64,000 nt of DNA from Trinickia sp. Y13 (GCF_029522115.1 NZ_JAKWFK010000012.1:1-64000); one strand, 5' to 3'; positions 30,395 to 41,096 are shown, counted from the first letter of the stretch. Program-made: numbers and translations. The notes: generated from the letters alone by a model not told the origin.

Positions 30395-31285
30395 TCACTC
30401 CGTCAACCCGTCCGCACCCGGCTCGATTTGCCCGAGTTCAGCCCCCGTCTCAGGATCGTGCGTACGATCCGACTTGAGCCGCCGCTTCATCTCGTCCAGC
30501 GTGGTTCGCTCCTTCTCGGTCAACTGCACCGCCGCGGATCCGTCGCCGCCGTCGACCGGGATCGGTGGATCCTCCACGAGCTTCAAACCGCGCCCTTCGT
30601 TCCAAGGCCCCCGTTCCGGCGGCGCCCCATGCGACATCTTGAAATAGGCATCGGCGTATTCGGGCTCCGGCGCGAGCTTGCCGGGCGGGAAGTTCGCAGA
30701 GATCGCATATAGCGCCTTCTCGAACGACTTCTGGTGCGACACCTCGCGCGTCATCAAAAAGCCCAAGGCGTCCCGCACGCCGGGATCGTCCGATACGTTG
30801 ATGAGCCGCTCGTAAATGATCTTCGCCCGCGCCTCGGCGGCAATGTTCGAACGCAAGTCGGCCGTCGGCTCGCCGATCGTGTCGATGTAAGCGGCGCTCC
30901 ACGGCACCCCGGCCGAGTTCGTCAGCGGCGTGCCCGCGCCATAGAGCACCTGCGTCACGTGGCTGTCGTTGCCCGCGCCGTTCAGCTTGCGATAAAGCTC
31001 GGCCTGCGCGTCCACGGCCTCCGCCAATTCACCCTTCGCGCCCCGGTTCAGCATCGCGACGATCGACCCGATGATCTCCAAATGACTGAGTTCCTCGGTG
31101 GCGATGTCGAACAGCATGTCCTTGCGCGCCGGATCCTCTTCGGTGATCGCCTGCGTGAAATAACGCATCGCCGCAGCCAACTCGCCTTGCGGCCCGCCGA
31201 ATTGCTCCAGCAGCAGGTTTGCCAAGCCCGGGTCCGTGCTGCCGACGCGAACCGTGTATTGCAACCGCTTGTTGTGCACAAACAT
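30395..31285 (-). CDS. Manganese catalase
   Basis: A 296-aa non-haem di-manganese catalase, converting hydrogen peroxide to water and oxygen in the cytoplasm. The ligand set of the family is visible: E35 in GPQGELAAA, E65 and H68 in ATEELSHLE, the later glutamate in IAAEARAKI and the histidine in REVSHQKSF. The C-terminal ~60 residues form the family's extended arm, here with TEKERTTLDEMKRRLKSD. The ATG at 31285 follows AAGGGGG; a longer frame adds 26 residues without support. It is divergent from a metal-sensor-like PadR gene, which suggests joint response to metals or peroxide. Confidence 0.9.
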   Translation of the reverse strand: MFVHNKRLQYTVRVGSTDPGLANLLLEQFGGPQGELAAAMRYFTQAITEEDPARKDMLFDIATEELSHLEIIGSIVAMLNRGAKGELAEAVDAQAELYRKLNGAGNDSHVTQVLYGAGTPLTNSAGVPWSAAYIDTIGEPTADLRSNIAAEARAKIIYERLINVSDDPGVRDALGFLMTREVSHQKSFEKALYAISANFPPGKLAPEPEYADAYFKMSHGAPPERGPWNEGRGLKLVEDPPIPVDGGDGSAAVQLTEKERTTLDEMKRRLKSDRTHDPETGAELGQIEPGADGLTE

Positions 31286-31402
31286 GAGACCCCCTTGTTG
31301 GTCGTGATGAACATCGTGCCGTCCGGCCACTTCCGCAACGACCATTCCCGCTCGTTCCCGCACTCCGGCTTCTCTCGCCGAAAAGGATGATCACGGTCGA
31401 GC

Positions 31403-31437
31403 TTGACATCGTATCTTTAGATATATATCTTTAGATA
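31403..31437 (+). promoter_or_regulatory. padR promoter overlaid by two tandem palindromic operators
   Basis: A perfect -35 TTGACA (31403-31408), 17-bp spacer and -10 TATCTT (31426-31431). The quasi-palindrome TATCTTTAGATA occurs at 31412-31423 and again at 31426-31437, 14 bp apart, so one copy fills the spacer and the other covers the -10. This is the position expected for autorepression by a PadR dimer; that the adjacent protein binds here is inference. Confidence 0.75.
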
Positions 31438-31465
31438 CACATTCACTCCCCTCGAGGAGGCAGTC

Positions 31466-32374
31466 ATGCGTCACCGTTTTCACGAATTCCAACGCGATCA
31501 CGATTTCTCGGAGCTCGACCCGGACCACGGCCACAAGCACGGGCATCGTCAGGCTCACTCGCATTCCCGCGAGGCGGGTCTCGACTATGGGCACTGGTAC
31601 GGCCCCCATGGCCATCACGGCCACGACGGTCATCACAATCACGACACCGATCGCCACGACTTCATCCACCGTCATGAGCGCCGCCGGCACGGGCGGCATG
31701 GCGAAGGGTCATTTCTGCACGAGCTTTGGCATGCCATTGGACGCCATCGGCATCGGCACGGCGGGGGCGGGCCGTTTTGGGGCGGTCGTGGCGATCGCGG
31801 CTTCGGCGACGACGACAATTTCACGCGCGGGCGCAAATTCACCGGCGAAGACTTGCAATTGATGTTGCTCGCGCTGATCGACGAAGCGCCGCGCCACGGC
31901 TATGAACTCATCAAGGCGCTCGAAACGCGATCCAACGGCTTTTATGCGCCAAGCCCCGGCATGGTCTATCCTGCGCTGACTTACCTCGAAGAACTCGGCT
32001 TCGTCACGGTGCAGCAAGAAGGCAACCGCAAACGCTACGAGATTGCGGAAGCAGGCCGGGCGCATCTCGCCGCCAATCGGAACCAAGTCGACATGATGCT
32101 CGCCAAGCTCAGCTACGTCGCACATCGGATGGAATCGATGCGGCGCGCCTACGCGGCGCAAGACGATGACGAGGGCGGCGCGTTGGGCGGCGATGCACGC
32201 GGCTGGCATCCGAAGCTGCACCAAGCGCGCTATGCGCTCAAGCTCGCGCTGTTACGGCGTATCGATGCGAACGAGGCGGAGCAGCAGCGCATCGCCGAGA
32301 TTTTGCTGCGCGCGGCCGCCGAGATCGAAAGCAAGCCCGCTGCGGGTGCCGCGCCGCAAACCGAGACCGCGTAA
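31466..32374 (+). CDS. PadR/YqjI-like regulator with a histidine-rich N-terminal region
   Basis: A 302-aa protein. Residues ~127-210 are a PadR winged helix (LMLLALIDEAPRHGYELIKA, then SPGMVYPALTYLEELGFV), and residues ~220-285 are a helical dimerisation tail. The first 98 residues contain 27 histidines, many as HGH, HHGH and HRHRH, and the protein has no cysteine. E. coli YqjI is a PadR-type repressor with a shorter metal-binding N-terminal extension that responds to nickel and iron; this protein looks like an enlarged version. GAGGAGG lies 5 nt before the ATG, and two palindromes overlie its promoter. Divergent from manganese catalase, it probably senses a transition metal and represses itself; control of the catalase is possible. 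Confidence 0.82.
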   Translation: MRHRFHEFQRDHDFSELDPDHGHKHGHRQAHSHSREAGLDYGHWYGPHGHHGHDGHHNHDTDRHDFIHRHERRRHGRHGEGSFLHELWHAIGRHRHRHGGGGPFWGGRGDRGFGDDDNFTRGRKFTGEDLQLMLLALIDEAPRHGYELIKALETRSNGFYAPSPGMVYPALTYLEELGFVTVQQEGNRKRYEIAEAGRAHLAANRNQVDMMLAKLSYVAHRMESMRRAYAAQDDDEGGALGGDARGWHPKLHQARYALKLALLRRIDANEAEQQRIAEILLRAAAEIESKPAAGAAPQTETA

Positions 32375-32524
32375 GCGGTTGCGGCATGCACGCGCCGCCG
32401 CGCGCACGTTGCACGTCGAATGGTGCATGTTGCTAGCGGGCGGCGTCCGCTTAGGTTGCCGCTCTGCTTGCCGTGCTTGCGCGCCCCGCACGATACGTCT
32501 ACTGCAATAAGGATTCGAATAACT

Positions 32525-33796
32525 ATGTATGCAATGACCCTTGCGCGCGAGCGACGGCTGATCTGGCTGCTCGCGCTCGTGCAGTTCACGCTCATCATGG
32601 ATTTCATGGTGATGATGCCGCTCGGCCCGCAGATCATGGGCGCGTTTCAGATCTCGCCATCGAAGTTCGCTGCAGCGGTTTCGGCCTATTCGTGGTGTTC
32701 CGGGCTGTCGGCGCTGCTCGCCGCCACCTACATCGACCGGTTCGATCGACGCAAGCTGCTGCTCGCGGCGTATCTGTTGTTCGCGCTGTCCAACGTCCTG
32801 TGCGCCTGCGCCACGAGCTATCCGCTGTTGCTCGCAAGCCGCGCGTTCGCCGGCGTCACGGGCGGCGTGCTCGGCGCGAGCGTCATGGCGATCGTCGCGG
32901 ATGTCGTGCCCGTCGCGCGACGCGGCACCGCTACCGGCATCATCATGACGGGCTTCTCGATGGCAGCCATCGCCGGCGTGCCGGCCGGCGTGCTGCTCGG
33001 CGCGTACTTCCATTGGTCCGCGCCGTTTTGGCTGCTCGCGGCCCTCACGGTCACGATTGCGCTCGCCACCTCGCGCATCGTGCCCCCGCTCGCCGAGCAC
33101 CGGGCCACGCGCGCGCCGTCGCTCGCGCAAACGCTTCCCGCGCTCGTCGATCTCTTGACCTCCGCCCGCCACCTCCGAGCCTTCGCGCTGACGTTCTTGA
33201 TCATGCTCGCGCATATGCTCGTGATCCCGTTCATCTCGCCGATGCTCGTGGCCAATCACAGCATCCGGCCCGATCAGATTTCATGGCTCTATATGGCAGG
33301 CGGGGCGTCGACATTGTTCACGTCGCGCGCGATCGGCCGGCTGGCCGATCGCATCGGGCACCGTCTCGTGTTTCGCCTGTTCGGCGTGCTCGCGCTGGGG
33401 CCCGTGCTCGTCGTCACGCACCTGCCTAATGTGCCGTTTTGGATCATGATCCCGGGCTTCGCCGTCTTCATGATCATTTCGTCCGGACGCATCGTGCCCA
33501 TGCAAGCGATCCTCTCCACCGTTCCGGAGGCTCGGCACCGCGGCTCATTCCTCAGCGCCAACGGCGCGGTGCAGTCGCTGGGGACAGGCTGCGGCGCGTG
33601 GCTGGGCGGGCTCATGCTATCGACCGATTCGGCCGGGCATATCGTCGGCTACGGCTTGAACGGATGGGTGTCGGTCGTGCTGGCGTCGCTGGCGTTGGTC
33701 TGGGTGGGCAGCGTGCGCAGCGCCGGCGCGCAGGACATGAAAGAGGAAGCGTCGGCATCGCAAGGCGCCGCGCCCGAATTGGCAGGCGAAGCGTAA
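32525..33796 (+). CDS. MFS transporter (DHA1-type efflux)
   Basis: A 423-aa major facilitator with about 12 hydrophobic segments. The start MYAMTLARERRLIWLLALVQ-type leads directly into the first membrane helix, and the loop 2-3 motif A is present as YIDRFDRRKLLL. It falls in the drug:H+ antiporter-1 / sugar-efflux group (AraJ-like), but the substrate cannot be told from sequence. AAGGA lies 11-12 nt before the ATG; a longer frame from 32420 is not membrane-protein-like. It converges on uvrA with a strong hairpin between. It is not clearly linked to the PadR gene 150 bp upstream. Confidence 0.82.
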   Translation: MYAMTLARERRLIWLLALVQFTLIMDFMVMMPLGPQIMGAFQISPSKFAAAVSAYSWCSGLSALLAATYIDRFDRRKLLLAAYLLFALSNVLCACATSYPLLLASRAFAGVTGGVLGASVMAIVADVVPVARRGTATGIIMTGFSMAAIAGVPAGVLLGAYFHWSAPFWLLAALTVTIALATSRIVPPLAEHRATRAPSLAQTLPALVDLLTSARHLRAFALTFLIMLAHMLVIPFISPMLVANHSIRPDQISWLYMAGGASTLFTSRAIGRLADRIGHRLVFRLFGVLALGPVLVVTHLPNVPFWIMIPGFAVFMIISSGRIVPMQAILSTVPEARHRGSFLSANGAVQSLGTGCGAWLGGLMLSTDSAGHIVGYGLNGWVSVVLASLALVWVGSVRSAGAQDMKEEASASQGAAPELAGEA

Positions 33797-33805
33797 AAGC
33801 GCAAT

Positions 33806-33844
33806 GCGCGAGCCGACGCCTTCCTAAAAGGCATCGGCTCGCGC
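33806..33844. terminator. Bidirectional terminator between MFS gene and uvrA
   Basis: A 17-bp stem (33806-33822 with 33828-33844, one mismatch) and 5-nt loop between two convergent genes. Downstream T-richness is weak on both strands. Confidence 0.7.
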
Positions 33845-33892
33845 CCCGTCATCGCTCGCGTCCCATCCGCGTATGAATACGCTGCCGCTCGC

Positions 33893-36800
33893 TCATGCGC
33901 TACGCCGGCCGCCTTCTGCCCTCACCTCGTTCGGCGCTTGCGCGCAACGTGCGAGCACCGGGATCAGTGCTTGGCCCGTATGGCTCTCCGGCACGCGCGC
34001 GAGCGTTTCGGGATCGGCCGCCGCGACGATCGCGCCGCCGCCCGCCCCGCCTTCGGGGCCCAGATCGATGATCCAATCGGCTTCGGCAATGACATCGAGA
34101 TCGTGCTCGATGACGATGACGCTGTGCTCCGCATCCACGAGCCGGTGCAGCACGCGAATCAGCCGCGCGACGTCGGCCATGTGCAAGCCGACCGTCGGTT
34201 CGTCGAGCACATACAACGTATGTGGCGCTTTTTGCCCGCGCCGGGTCACGTCGTCACGCACCTTCGCCAATTCCGTCACGAGCTTGATCCGCTGCGCCTC
34301 GCCGCCCGAGAGCGTCGGCGAAGGCTGGCCCAGCGTCAGGTAGCCGAGCCCCACGTCCTTCATCAACTGCAGCGGGTGAGCGATGCTCGGCATCGGCGAG
34401 AAGAAGTCCACGGCCTCGTCGATTTCCATCGTCAGCACATCGCCGATGTTCTTGCCGCGCCAAGTCACGGCCAGCGTCTCCGGGTTGAAGCGCTGCCCAT
34501 GGCAGACATCGCATGGCACTTTCACATCGGGCAAGAAGCTCATCCCGATCGTGCGCACCCCCTGCCCTTCGCACGCCGGGCAACGGCCTTCGCCCGTATT
34601 GAACGAGAAGCGCGACGCGGCGTAGCCGCGCGCCCGTGCTTCGAGCGTTTCGGCGAACAGCTTGCGGATCGTGTCCCACACGCCGATATACGTAGCGGGG
34701 CACGAGCGCGGCGTCTTGCCGATCGGCGTCTGATCGACTTCCAGCACTCGGTCGATCGCCTCGAAACCCGTCACCGACGTGCAGCCTTGCCACCGATGCG
34801 TGACCTGCAACGGCGCGCGAGTCGCGCTCGTGCTGGACGCCGTGCGGCGGCTCGGCTGGGCGCGCTTCACAGACGAGCCCTGGCTCTCCTGTGAAGCACG
34901 GCGCGCGCGCCGAGTAGCAGGCGAGGACAACACCGAACGCCCCACTGCATCGAGCAGGTTCGTCATCAGCACATCGCGGGCGAGCGTCGATTTGCCCGAC
35001 CCCGACACGCCCGTCACCGCAACGAGGCGCGCGAGCGGAATGCGCGCCGTGACGTTGCGCAAGTTGTGCAGCGAGGCGCCATGCACCGTCAACCATCGCT
35101 CGGGCACCGCAGCCTTCGCGTCGGCCCCCACTGCTCTGCGCGGCTGCAGCGGGTGAACGATCGGGCGCGCAAGGAATTGCCCGGTCAGCGAATCGGCATG
35201 CGCCGCGAGATCCTGTACGCCGCCCTCGGCAACGAGCCGGCCGCCGCGCTTGCCCGCCCCGGGCCCGATGTCGATGATGTGATCGGCCCGCCGGATCGTA
35301 TCTTCGTCGTGCTCGACGACGACGAGCGTGTTGCCTTTATCGCCCAGCTGATGCAGCGCGTCGAGCAAGATCCGGTTGTCTCGCGGATGCAGGCCGATCG
35401 TCGGTTCGTCGAGCACGTAGCACACGCCCTGCAAGTTGCTGCCGAGCTGCGCAGCGAGCCGGATGCGCTGCGCCTCGCCGCCCGATAGGCTCGGCGCGGC
35501 GCGGTCCAGACTCAGGTAGCCCAGCCCCACTTCTTCGAGGAACCGCAAGCGGCTCGCGATCTCGCTCACGACGTCGCGCGCGATCTGCGCATCGCGGCCG
35601 CCCAGCTCGATCGTCTCGATCCATCGGCGCGTATCCGCCACGGTCCAGCGGCCGATGTCGACGATCGAGCGGCCGTCGAACTGCACAGCGCGCGCCGTTT
35701 CGTTCAAGCGCGTGCCGCCGCAGTCGGGGCACGGCGTATCGTCGACGCCCTCGATCTCCTGCTCCTCCGAAGGCAAGGTCTGCTCGCGACCGCGACCGTC
35801 GTCGGCGCCGAGCACGGTGTCGTCATAAGCGGCGCGCTGCTCGCGCGTCAACGCGAGCCCCGTGCCGACGCAACTCGGACACCAGCCGTGCTTGCTGTTG
35901 TACGAGAACATGCGCGGGTCCAGCTCGGGGTAGCTCGTCGCGCACACGGGGCAGGCCCGCTTGACCGATAGCACCTCGATCTCGCCGATGCCCGCCGCCG
36001 AGCGCTTCGCGGCAAGCGCATCGGCCAATCCATCGAGCGGCGCGAGCAGATGCACCACACCTTTGCCGAGTTCGAGCGCCGCATCGAGCGCGCGCCGCAA
36101 CTCGCCTTCGTTGTCGGCGGACACGACGAGGTCGGCGACGGGCAGCTCGATCGTGTGTTCGCGAAAGCGTTCGAGCTTCGGCCACGGATCGACGCTGAGG
36201 AACTCGCCGTCCACACGCAGGTGCGTATGTCCGCGCGCTTTCGCCCACTTGGCCAAATCGGTATAGACACCCTTGCGATTGACGACGAGCGGCGCGAAAA
36301 AGCCCACGTGCTCGCCCGCATAGTTGCGCAGCAAGTGCGCGGCGATCGATTCGGCGCTCTGCGGCATCACCGGCGTGCCGTCGTGGATGCAGTGCTGAAT
36401 GCCGAGCTTGACGTACAGCAACCGCAGGAAATGCCAGACTTCGGAAGTGGTCGCCACCGTGCTCTTGCGTCCCCCGCGCGACAGACGCTGCTCGATCGCG
36501 ACGGTCGGCGGAATGCCGTAGACCGCATCCACTTCCGGGCGCCCCGCGGGCTGCACGATCGAGCGCGCGTAGGCATTGAGCGATTCGAGGTAGCGGCGCT
36601 GCCCTTCATGAAACAGGATGTCGAAGGCAAGCGTGGACTTGCCCGAGCCCGACACGCCCGTGACGACGTTGAATTTGCCGTGAGGAATATCGACGTTCAG
36701 GCTCTTCAGGTTGTGCTCGCGCGCGTTGACGATGCGCACGACGTCGTCGCCCTCCACCGCGCGACGCGAACGCGCCGCCGCGAGCGCCGATTGCAGCGGC

Positions 36801-39799
36801 ATCCCGGCAGCGGCGGCATCGGGCCCGCTCGCGCCGAGCGCGTCGTCGTACTGCTGCAAAGCGCGCCCCGTGTGCGAGGCGGCGCAGGCTTTAATGTCAT
36901 CGGGCGTGCCGGCGGCGAGGACCAAACCGCCTTCGTCGCCGCCCTCGGGACCCAAATCGACGATCCAATCGGCCGCGCGAATGACGTCGAGGTTGTGCTC
37001 GATCACGATCAACGAATGACCGCGTGCAAGCAGCTTGCCAAACGCACGCATGAGCTTGGCGATGTCATCGAAATGCAGCCCCGTCGTCGGTTCGTCGAAC
37101 ATGAACAGCCGCCCGCCCGGCGCCGCTTGCGCGCCGGCCTTGCCGCTCGTCTCCGCAAGAAAGCCCGCGAGCTTCAAACGTTGCGCTTCGCCACCCGAGA
37201 GCGTGGGCACCGGCTGGCCGAGCTTCACGTATTCGAGACCGACGTCGACGATCGGCTGCAGCACGCGCAGCACATCGGAGTCTTCGGCGAACAAGCTCAC
37301 CGCTTCGCTGACCGTCAGCTCGAGCACATCGGCAATGGACAACGCCCGCGCCGGCGCGCCTCGTTCGATCGTCACATCGAGCACTTCGGCCCGATAGCGG
37401 CGGCCGTCGCAATCGGGGCAGCGCAGATAGACGTCGGACAAAAACTGCATCTCGACGTGTTCGAAGCCGGAGCCGCCGCACGTCGGGCAGCGTCCATCGC
37501 CTGAATTGAAGCTGAATGTGCCCGCCGTGTAGCCGCGCTGCAACGCGAGCGGCGCTTTCGCGAACAGCTTGCGGATCTCGTCGAAGGCGCCGACATAGCT
37601 AGCTGGATTCGAACGTGCCGTCTTGCCGATCGGCGATTGATCGACGAACACGACGTCGGCGATCCCTTCCGCACCGATCAAGCCTCGATGCGCGCCCGGC
37701 GTTTCGGTCGGACGGCCGAGGTAGCGTGCGAGCGCAGGGTGAAGGACGTCTTGAATCAACGTCGACTTGCCCGAACCGGAGACGCCCGTCACGCAGACGA
37801 GCCGCCCGAGCGGAATCTCCACCGTCACGTCGCGCAAGTTGTGCTCGCTCGCGCCTTCGAGCACGAGCCGCGGCGTCTGCGCATCGACAGGCCGCCGCGC
37901 CCAATGCGTGGCATCGGCGACGCGCAACCGCGCGCCGAGATATTGGCCCGTCAGCGTCTGCGCCAAGCGGATGTCCCCCGGCGTGCCGTCGTAGACGATG
38001 GCGCCGCCCCGCTCGCCAGGCCCCGGCCCCATATCGATGAGCCGGTCGGCCGCCAGCATGACCGATGGGTCGTGCTCGACGACGACGAGCGTATTGCCCG
38101 CGTCGCGCAATCGCCGCATCGCTTCGACGATGCGGTCCAAATCGCGCGGATGCAGCCCGATGCTGGGCTCGTCGAGCACGAACAGCGTCTTCGTGAGCGA
38201 GGTGCCGAGCGCGGTCGTCAAGTTGATCCGCTGCACCTCGCCGCCCGACAGCGTGCGGCTTTGCCGATCGAGCGTCAGATAACCGAGCCCGACATCGCAC
38301 AGGTAGCGCAGCCGCGTGCGCACTTCGGCGACGAGCAGCTTCAAGGCATCGTCGAGCAGCGCGCTTGGCAGCGTCATTTCATCGAAGAAACGGCGAATCC
38401 GTGCGATCGGCAACAACATCAAGTCGTGCACGGTGAGCCCCGGCAATGCTTCGAGCTGAGCGCGCGTCCAACTCACGCCGCGCGGCATGAAGCGCGCATC
38501 GGCGGGGAGCACGGCGTCCGCATTCTCCTTGGTGCCGAGACGCCACAAGAGCGATTCGGTTTTGAGCCGCGCGCCGCCGCACGTCTCGCACGGCGTGTAG
38601 CTGCGGTATTTCGACAAGAGCACGCGAATGTGCATCTTGTAGGCCTTCGATTCCAGATAGTCGAAGAAGCGCCGCACGCCGTACCACTCGCGCTGCCATT
38701 GCCCGTTCCAGTCGGGAGAGCCATCGATCACCCAGGCGCGCTCGGCATCGGTCAGTTCGGCCCATGGCGTCGTCGTGCGAATCCGCGCGCGCGCCGCGTA
38801 GCGCATCAGGTCGTCCTGGCACTCCTTCCACGCTGGCGTTTGCATGGGCTTGATCGCCCCGCCCGCGAGCGTCTTGCGCACATCGGGGATGACGAGGCCG
38901 AGATCGACACCGATCACGCGCCCGAAACCGCGGCATGCCTCGCAGGCGCCATAAGCCGAATTGAACGAGAACAGTCCCGGCTGCGGATCGGCGTAGCGCA
39001 GATCGCTTTCGGGGCAGTGCAAGCCGGTCGAGAAGCGCCAGATGCGCGGCTCCGGCGCGGCCTGTCCATCGACTTCGCCCGCATCGTCGCTGTCGGGCAA
39101 GACGTAGATATAAACGCGGCCTGCGCCTCGTTTCAGCGACGCTTCGATCGCTTCGACCGCGCGCGCTTTCTCCACCTTGCTCAAGCGGAAGCGATCGGCG
39201 ACGACATCGAGCACCTTGCGCGGCCCGGCCGGCGTGGTCACTTCGCGTTCTGCCTGCACGCGCGTGTAGCCGCTCGCCGATAGCCATTGCCCGACTTCGT
39301 CTGCGCTCGTCTGTTCGGGCAGCTCGACCGGGAACGTCACCACCAGCCGCTCGTCGCGCTGCGCGGTGCGCTCGAGCAGGGCGGCGTAGATCGTTTCGGG
39401 CGTGTCGTGGCGCACCGGCTCCGCCGTCGCCTTATCGAACAGTTGCGCGGCGCGCGCGAAGAGCAGCTTCAGATGATCGTTGAGCTCGGTCATCGTGCCG
39501 ACCGTCGAGCGGGAGCTGCGCACGGGGTTCGTCTGATCGATCGCGATCGCGGGCGGTACGCCGTCGACGCGGTCGACTTGCGGGCGATCCATGCGATCGA
39601 GGAATTGCCGCGCGTAGGCGCTGAACGTTTCGACGTAGCGGCGCTGCCCTTCGGCATAGAGCGTGTCGAATACGAGGCTCGACTTGCCCGACCCCGAGGG
39701 ACCCGTGACGACCGTCATTTCCCCGGTGCGAAGATCGAGATCGATGTTTTTGAGATTATGCTGACGAGCCCCGCGAATGCGGATGACGCCGGAAGTCAT
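33893..39799 (-). CDS. uvrA: Double-length UvrA-like excinuclease ATPase
   Basis: A 1968-aa protein, twice the usual UvrA length (about 940-960). It contains two complete UvrA-like halves (about residues 1-1000 and 1015-1968) and four ABC ATPase modules, with Walker A lysines at K39, K678, K1054 and K1603 and four LSGGE signatures. Zinc-finger CxxC pairs occur in both halves (for example CETCGG, CPTCGG, CPDCGG, CPACEG). UvrA scans DNA for lesions as a dimer and loads UvrB; a fused head-to-tail pair would act as an intramolecular dimer. An S/R/T-rich insert of about 48 residues interrupts the fourth module just after its Walker A. No LexA-type palindrome was seen upstream. A normal-length uvrA probably exists elsewhere, so this may be a paralogue. 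Confidence 0.85.
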   Translation of the reverse strand: MTSGVIRIRGARQHNLKNIDLDLRTGEMTVVTGPSGSGKSSLVFDTLYAEGQRRYVETFSAYARQFLDRMDRPQVDRVDGVPPAIAIDQTNPVRSSRSTVGTMTELNDHLKLLFARAAQLFDKATAEPVRHDTPETIYAALLERTAQRDERLVVTFPVELPEQTSADEVGQWLSASGYTRVQAEREVTTPAGPRKVLDVVADRFRLSKVEKARAVEAIEASLKRGAGRVYIYVLPDSDDAGEVDGQAAPEPRIWRFSTGLHCPESDLRYADPQPGLFSFNSAYGACEACRGFGRVIGVDLGLVIPDVRKTLAGGAIKPMQTPAWKECQDDLMRYAARARIRTTTPWAELTDAERAWVIDGSPDWNGQWQREWYGVRRFFDYLESKAYKMHIRVLLSKYRSYTPCETCGGARLKTESLLWRLGTKENADAVLPADARFMPRGVSWTRAQLEALPGLTVHDLMLLPIARIRRFFDEMTLPSALLDDALKLLVAEVRTRLRYLCDVGLGYLTLDRQSRTLSGGEVQRINLTTALGTSLTKTLFVLDEPSIGLHPRDLDRIVEAMRRLRDAGNTLVVVEHDPSVMLAADRLIDMGPGPGERGGAIVYDGTPGDIRLAQTLTGQYLGARLRVADATHWARRPVDAQTPRLVLEGASEHNLRDVTVEIPLGRLVCVTGVSGSGKSTLIQDVLHPALARYLGRPTETPGAHRGLIGAEGIADVVFVDQSPIGKTARSNPASYVGAFDEIRKLFAKAPLALQRGYTAGTFSFNSGDGRCPTCGGSGFEHVEMQFLSDVYLRCPDCDGRRYRAEVLDVTIERGAPARALSIADVLELTVSEAVSLFAEDSDVLRVLQPIVDVGLEYVKLGQPVPTLSGGEAQRLKLAGFLAETSGKAGAQAAPGGRLFMFDEPTTGLHFDDIAKLMRAFGKLLARGHSLIVIEHNLDVIRAADWIVDLGPEGGDEGGLVLAAGTPDDIKACAASHTGRALQQYDDALGASGPDAAAAGMPLQSALAAARSRRAVEGDDVVRIVNAREHNLKSLNVDIPHGKFNVVTGVSGSGKSTLAFDILFHEGQRRYLESLNAYARSIVQPAGRPEVDAVYGIPPTVAIEQRLSRGGRKSTVATTSEVWHFLRLLYVKLGIQHCIHDGTPVMPQSAESIAAHLLRNYAGEHVGFFAPLVVNRKGVYTDLAKWAKARGHTHLRVDGEFLSVDPWPKLERFREHTIELPVADLVVSADNEGELRRALDAALELGKGVVHLLAPLDGLADALAAKRSAAGIGEIEVLSVKRACPVCATSYPELDPRMFSYNSKHGWCPSCVGTGLALTREQRAAYDDTVLGADDGRGREQTLPSEEQEIEGVDDTPCPDCGGTRLNETARAVQFDGRSIVDIGRWTVADTRRWIETIELGGRDAQIARDVVSEIASRLRFLEEVGLGYLSLDRAAPSLSGGEAQRIRLAAQLGSNLQGVCYVLDEPTIGLHPRDNRILLDALHQLGDKGNTLVVVEHDEDTIRRADHIIDIGPGAGKRGGRLVAEGGVQDLAAHADSLTGQFLARPIVHPLQPRRAVGADAKAAVPERWLTVHGASLHNLRNVTARIPLARLVAVTGVSGSGKSTLARDVLMTNLLDAVGRSVLSSPATRRARRASQESQGSSVKRAQPSRRTASSTSATRAPLQVTHRWQGCTSVTGFEAIDRVLEVDQTPIGKTPRSCPATYIGVWDTIRKLFAETLEARARGYAASRFSFNTGEGRCPACEGQGVRTIGMSFLPDVKVPCDVCHGQRFNPETLAVTWRGKNIGDVLTMEIDEAVDFFSPMPSIAHPLQLMKDVGLGYLTLGQPSPTLSGGEAQRIKLVTELAKVRDDVTRRGQKAPHTLYVLDEPTVGLHMADVARLIRVLHRLVDAEHSVIVIEHDLDVIAEADWIIDLGPEGGAGGGAIVAAADPETLARVPESHTGQALIPVLARCAQAPNEVRAEGGRRSA

Positions 39800-40062
39800 G
39801 AGACGTGTCCCTTTTACGCGCTATATCGAACGATGCGCGCCGTCGTTTCGAGATAAGAAGGCGCGCCAGGGGTGCAATGATAGTCCGGCTTTCGAGAGTT
39901 AGCCGCGCCCGCGTTCGAGCGATGGCGCTTTGTTGGTCCGGCGCGCTCCGACGAGCGAAATACGTCGCGATTGGCGGCTGCGGCGCATGCAACTTGGTGA
40001 CAACCACTGACGGAAGACGGCAATCGGATCGCTCGCTTGCATGGGCTAGCGCTCCCGGAGCG

Positions 40063-40692
40063 TCAAGCGGTTGCCTCGATTGGCACGTCGGCCAACGCGG
40101 CGCCCACGCGGGCCCTGAGCACCGGCAACAGCTCGCGCTCGAGCCAAGGATGATGCTTGAACCAGCCTTGGTTGCGCGGCGACGGATGAGGCAACGGCAA
40201 GCGCGCCGGACCGAAATCGCGCCAGGCCGCAACGGTGTCGGTCAAGCTGGCCCGCCGCGCGTCGGCCAAAAACCGCCGCTGCGCGTAGGCGCCGACGAGC
40301 AGCGTCAACCGGATATGCGGCATCTCGGCCAATACGCGCTCGAGCCAGAGCGCGGCGCATTCGGGCCGCGGCGGCAAATCTCCCGACGGGCCGCGTCCCG
40401 GATAGCAATAACCCATCGGCACCAGCGCCACGCGGTTGGGATCGTAGAAAGTCTCGCGATCGATCCCCATCCAATCGCGCAGCCGCTCGCCGCTTTTGTC
40501 GTCCCACGGCACCCCCGACGCGTGCACGCGCGCCCCCGGCGCTTGTCCGACCACGAGGACGCGAGCCGAGCGCCCAACTTGCAGCACCGGCCTCGGCCCG
40601 TGCGGTAAATGCGACTCGCAGGCTCGGCAGGCGCGGATCTGCGCGAGCAGCGACTGCAAACGGGCGCGCCCGGGAGGTGACGAAGAAGACAT
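40063..40692 (-). CDS. Uracil-DNA glycosylase family protein (Fe-S type)
   Basis: 209 aa from the ATG at 40692. It carries the UDG-superfamily motifs GQAPGARVHASGVPW (about residues 49-63) and HPSPRN in the C-terminal part. Cysteines C22, C25, C96 and C112 have the C-x2-C / C / C spacing of the 4Fe-4S cluster in family 4/5 enzymes. It probably removes uracil or related bases from DNA, but the second motif-A residue is Q rather than E, so activity could differ. It begins 35 bp after the DUF488 gene on the same strand. Upstream frame overlapping that gene is not used. Confidence 0.85.
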   Translation of the reverse strand: MSSSSPPGRARLQSLLAQIRACRACESHLPHGPRPVLQVGRSARVLVVGQAPGARVHASGVPWDDKSGERLRDWMGIDRETFYDPNRVALVPMGYCYPGRGPSGDLPPRPECAALWLERVLAEMPHIRLTLLVGAYAQRRFLADARRASLTDTVAAWRDFGPARLPLPHPSPRNQGWFKHHPWLERELLPVLRARVGAALADVPIEATA

Positions 40693-40727
40693 CGGCAATG
40701 CTGATGAGGTGAAGGGCAAGACGCGTT

Positions 40728-41096
40728 TCAGTGATGCCGGAGCTGATCCAGAAGGTATTCGCGCAACACCACGGCCTGATTGTGCTCCCGGTCGCGGGCG
40801 CCGAACAGCAGCGTCACGGGACCTCGCTTGGCCGCGTCGAGCAATGGCTGCCAAGCTTGAGGGTTCGCATCGAGTTCGGCGCGATAACGCCCCTGAAATT
40901 CTTCCCAGCGGGCCGGGTCATGGCCGAACCATCTGCGCAGCTCGGTGCTCGGCGCAGCGTCGCGCACCCAGGCCGCGAGGCGCAGCGTGTCCTTGGTGAC
41001 GCCGCGCGGCCACATGCGGTCTACCAGAAAACGGGCGCGCCCGTCCTGGTCGAGCGCGTCATACGCCCTGAGGATCTCGATGCGAGCCTGCTTCAT
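40728..41096 (-). CDS. DUF488 family protein
   Basis: A 122-aa cytoplasmic protein. DUF488 features include RFLVDRMWPRGVTKDTLRL (about residues 23-41), ELRRWFGHDPARWEEF and the C-terminal VTLLFGARDREHNQAVVL. The biochemical role is unknown. AAGGAGG upstream fixes the ATG at 41096. It is the middle gene of a probable three-gene minus-strand unit with the membrane protein upstream and the glycosylase downstream. Confidence 0.85.
   Translation of the reverse strand: MKQARIEILRAYDALDQDGRARFLVDRMWPRGVTKDTLRLAAWVRDAAPSTELRRWFGHDPARWEEFQGRYRAELDANPQAWQPLLDAAKRGPVTLLFGARDREHNQAVVLREYLLDQLRHH

Noticed and set aside
37637-39283. Long plus-strand open frames (548 and 484 codons, the other at 36050-37504)
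   Set aside because: Both are antisense to the long UvrA and have the arginine/histidine-rich composition of shadow frames.
39800-40062. LexA (SOS) box upstream of the long uvrA
   Set aside because: No CTG-10-CAG palindrome with AT-rich centre was found in the 260 bp before the gene.
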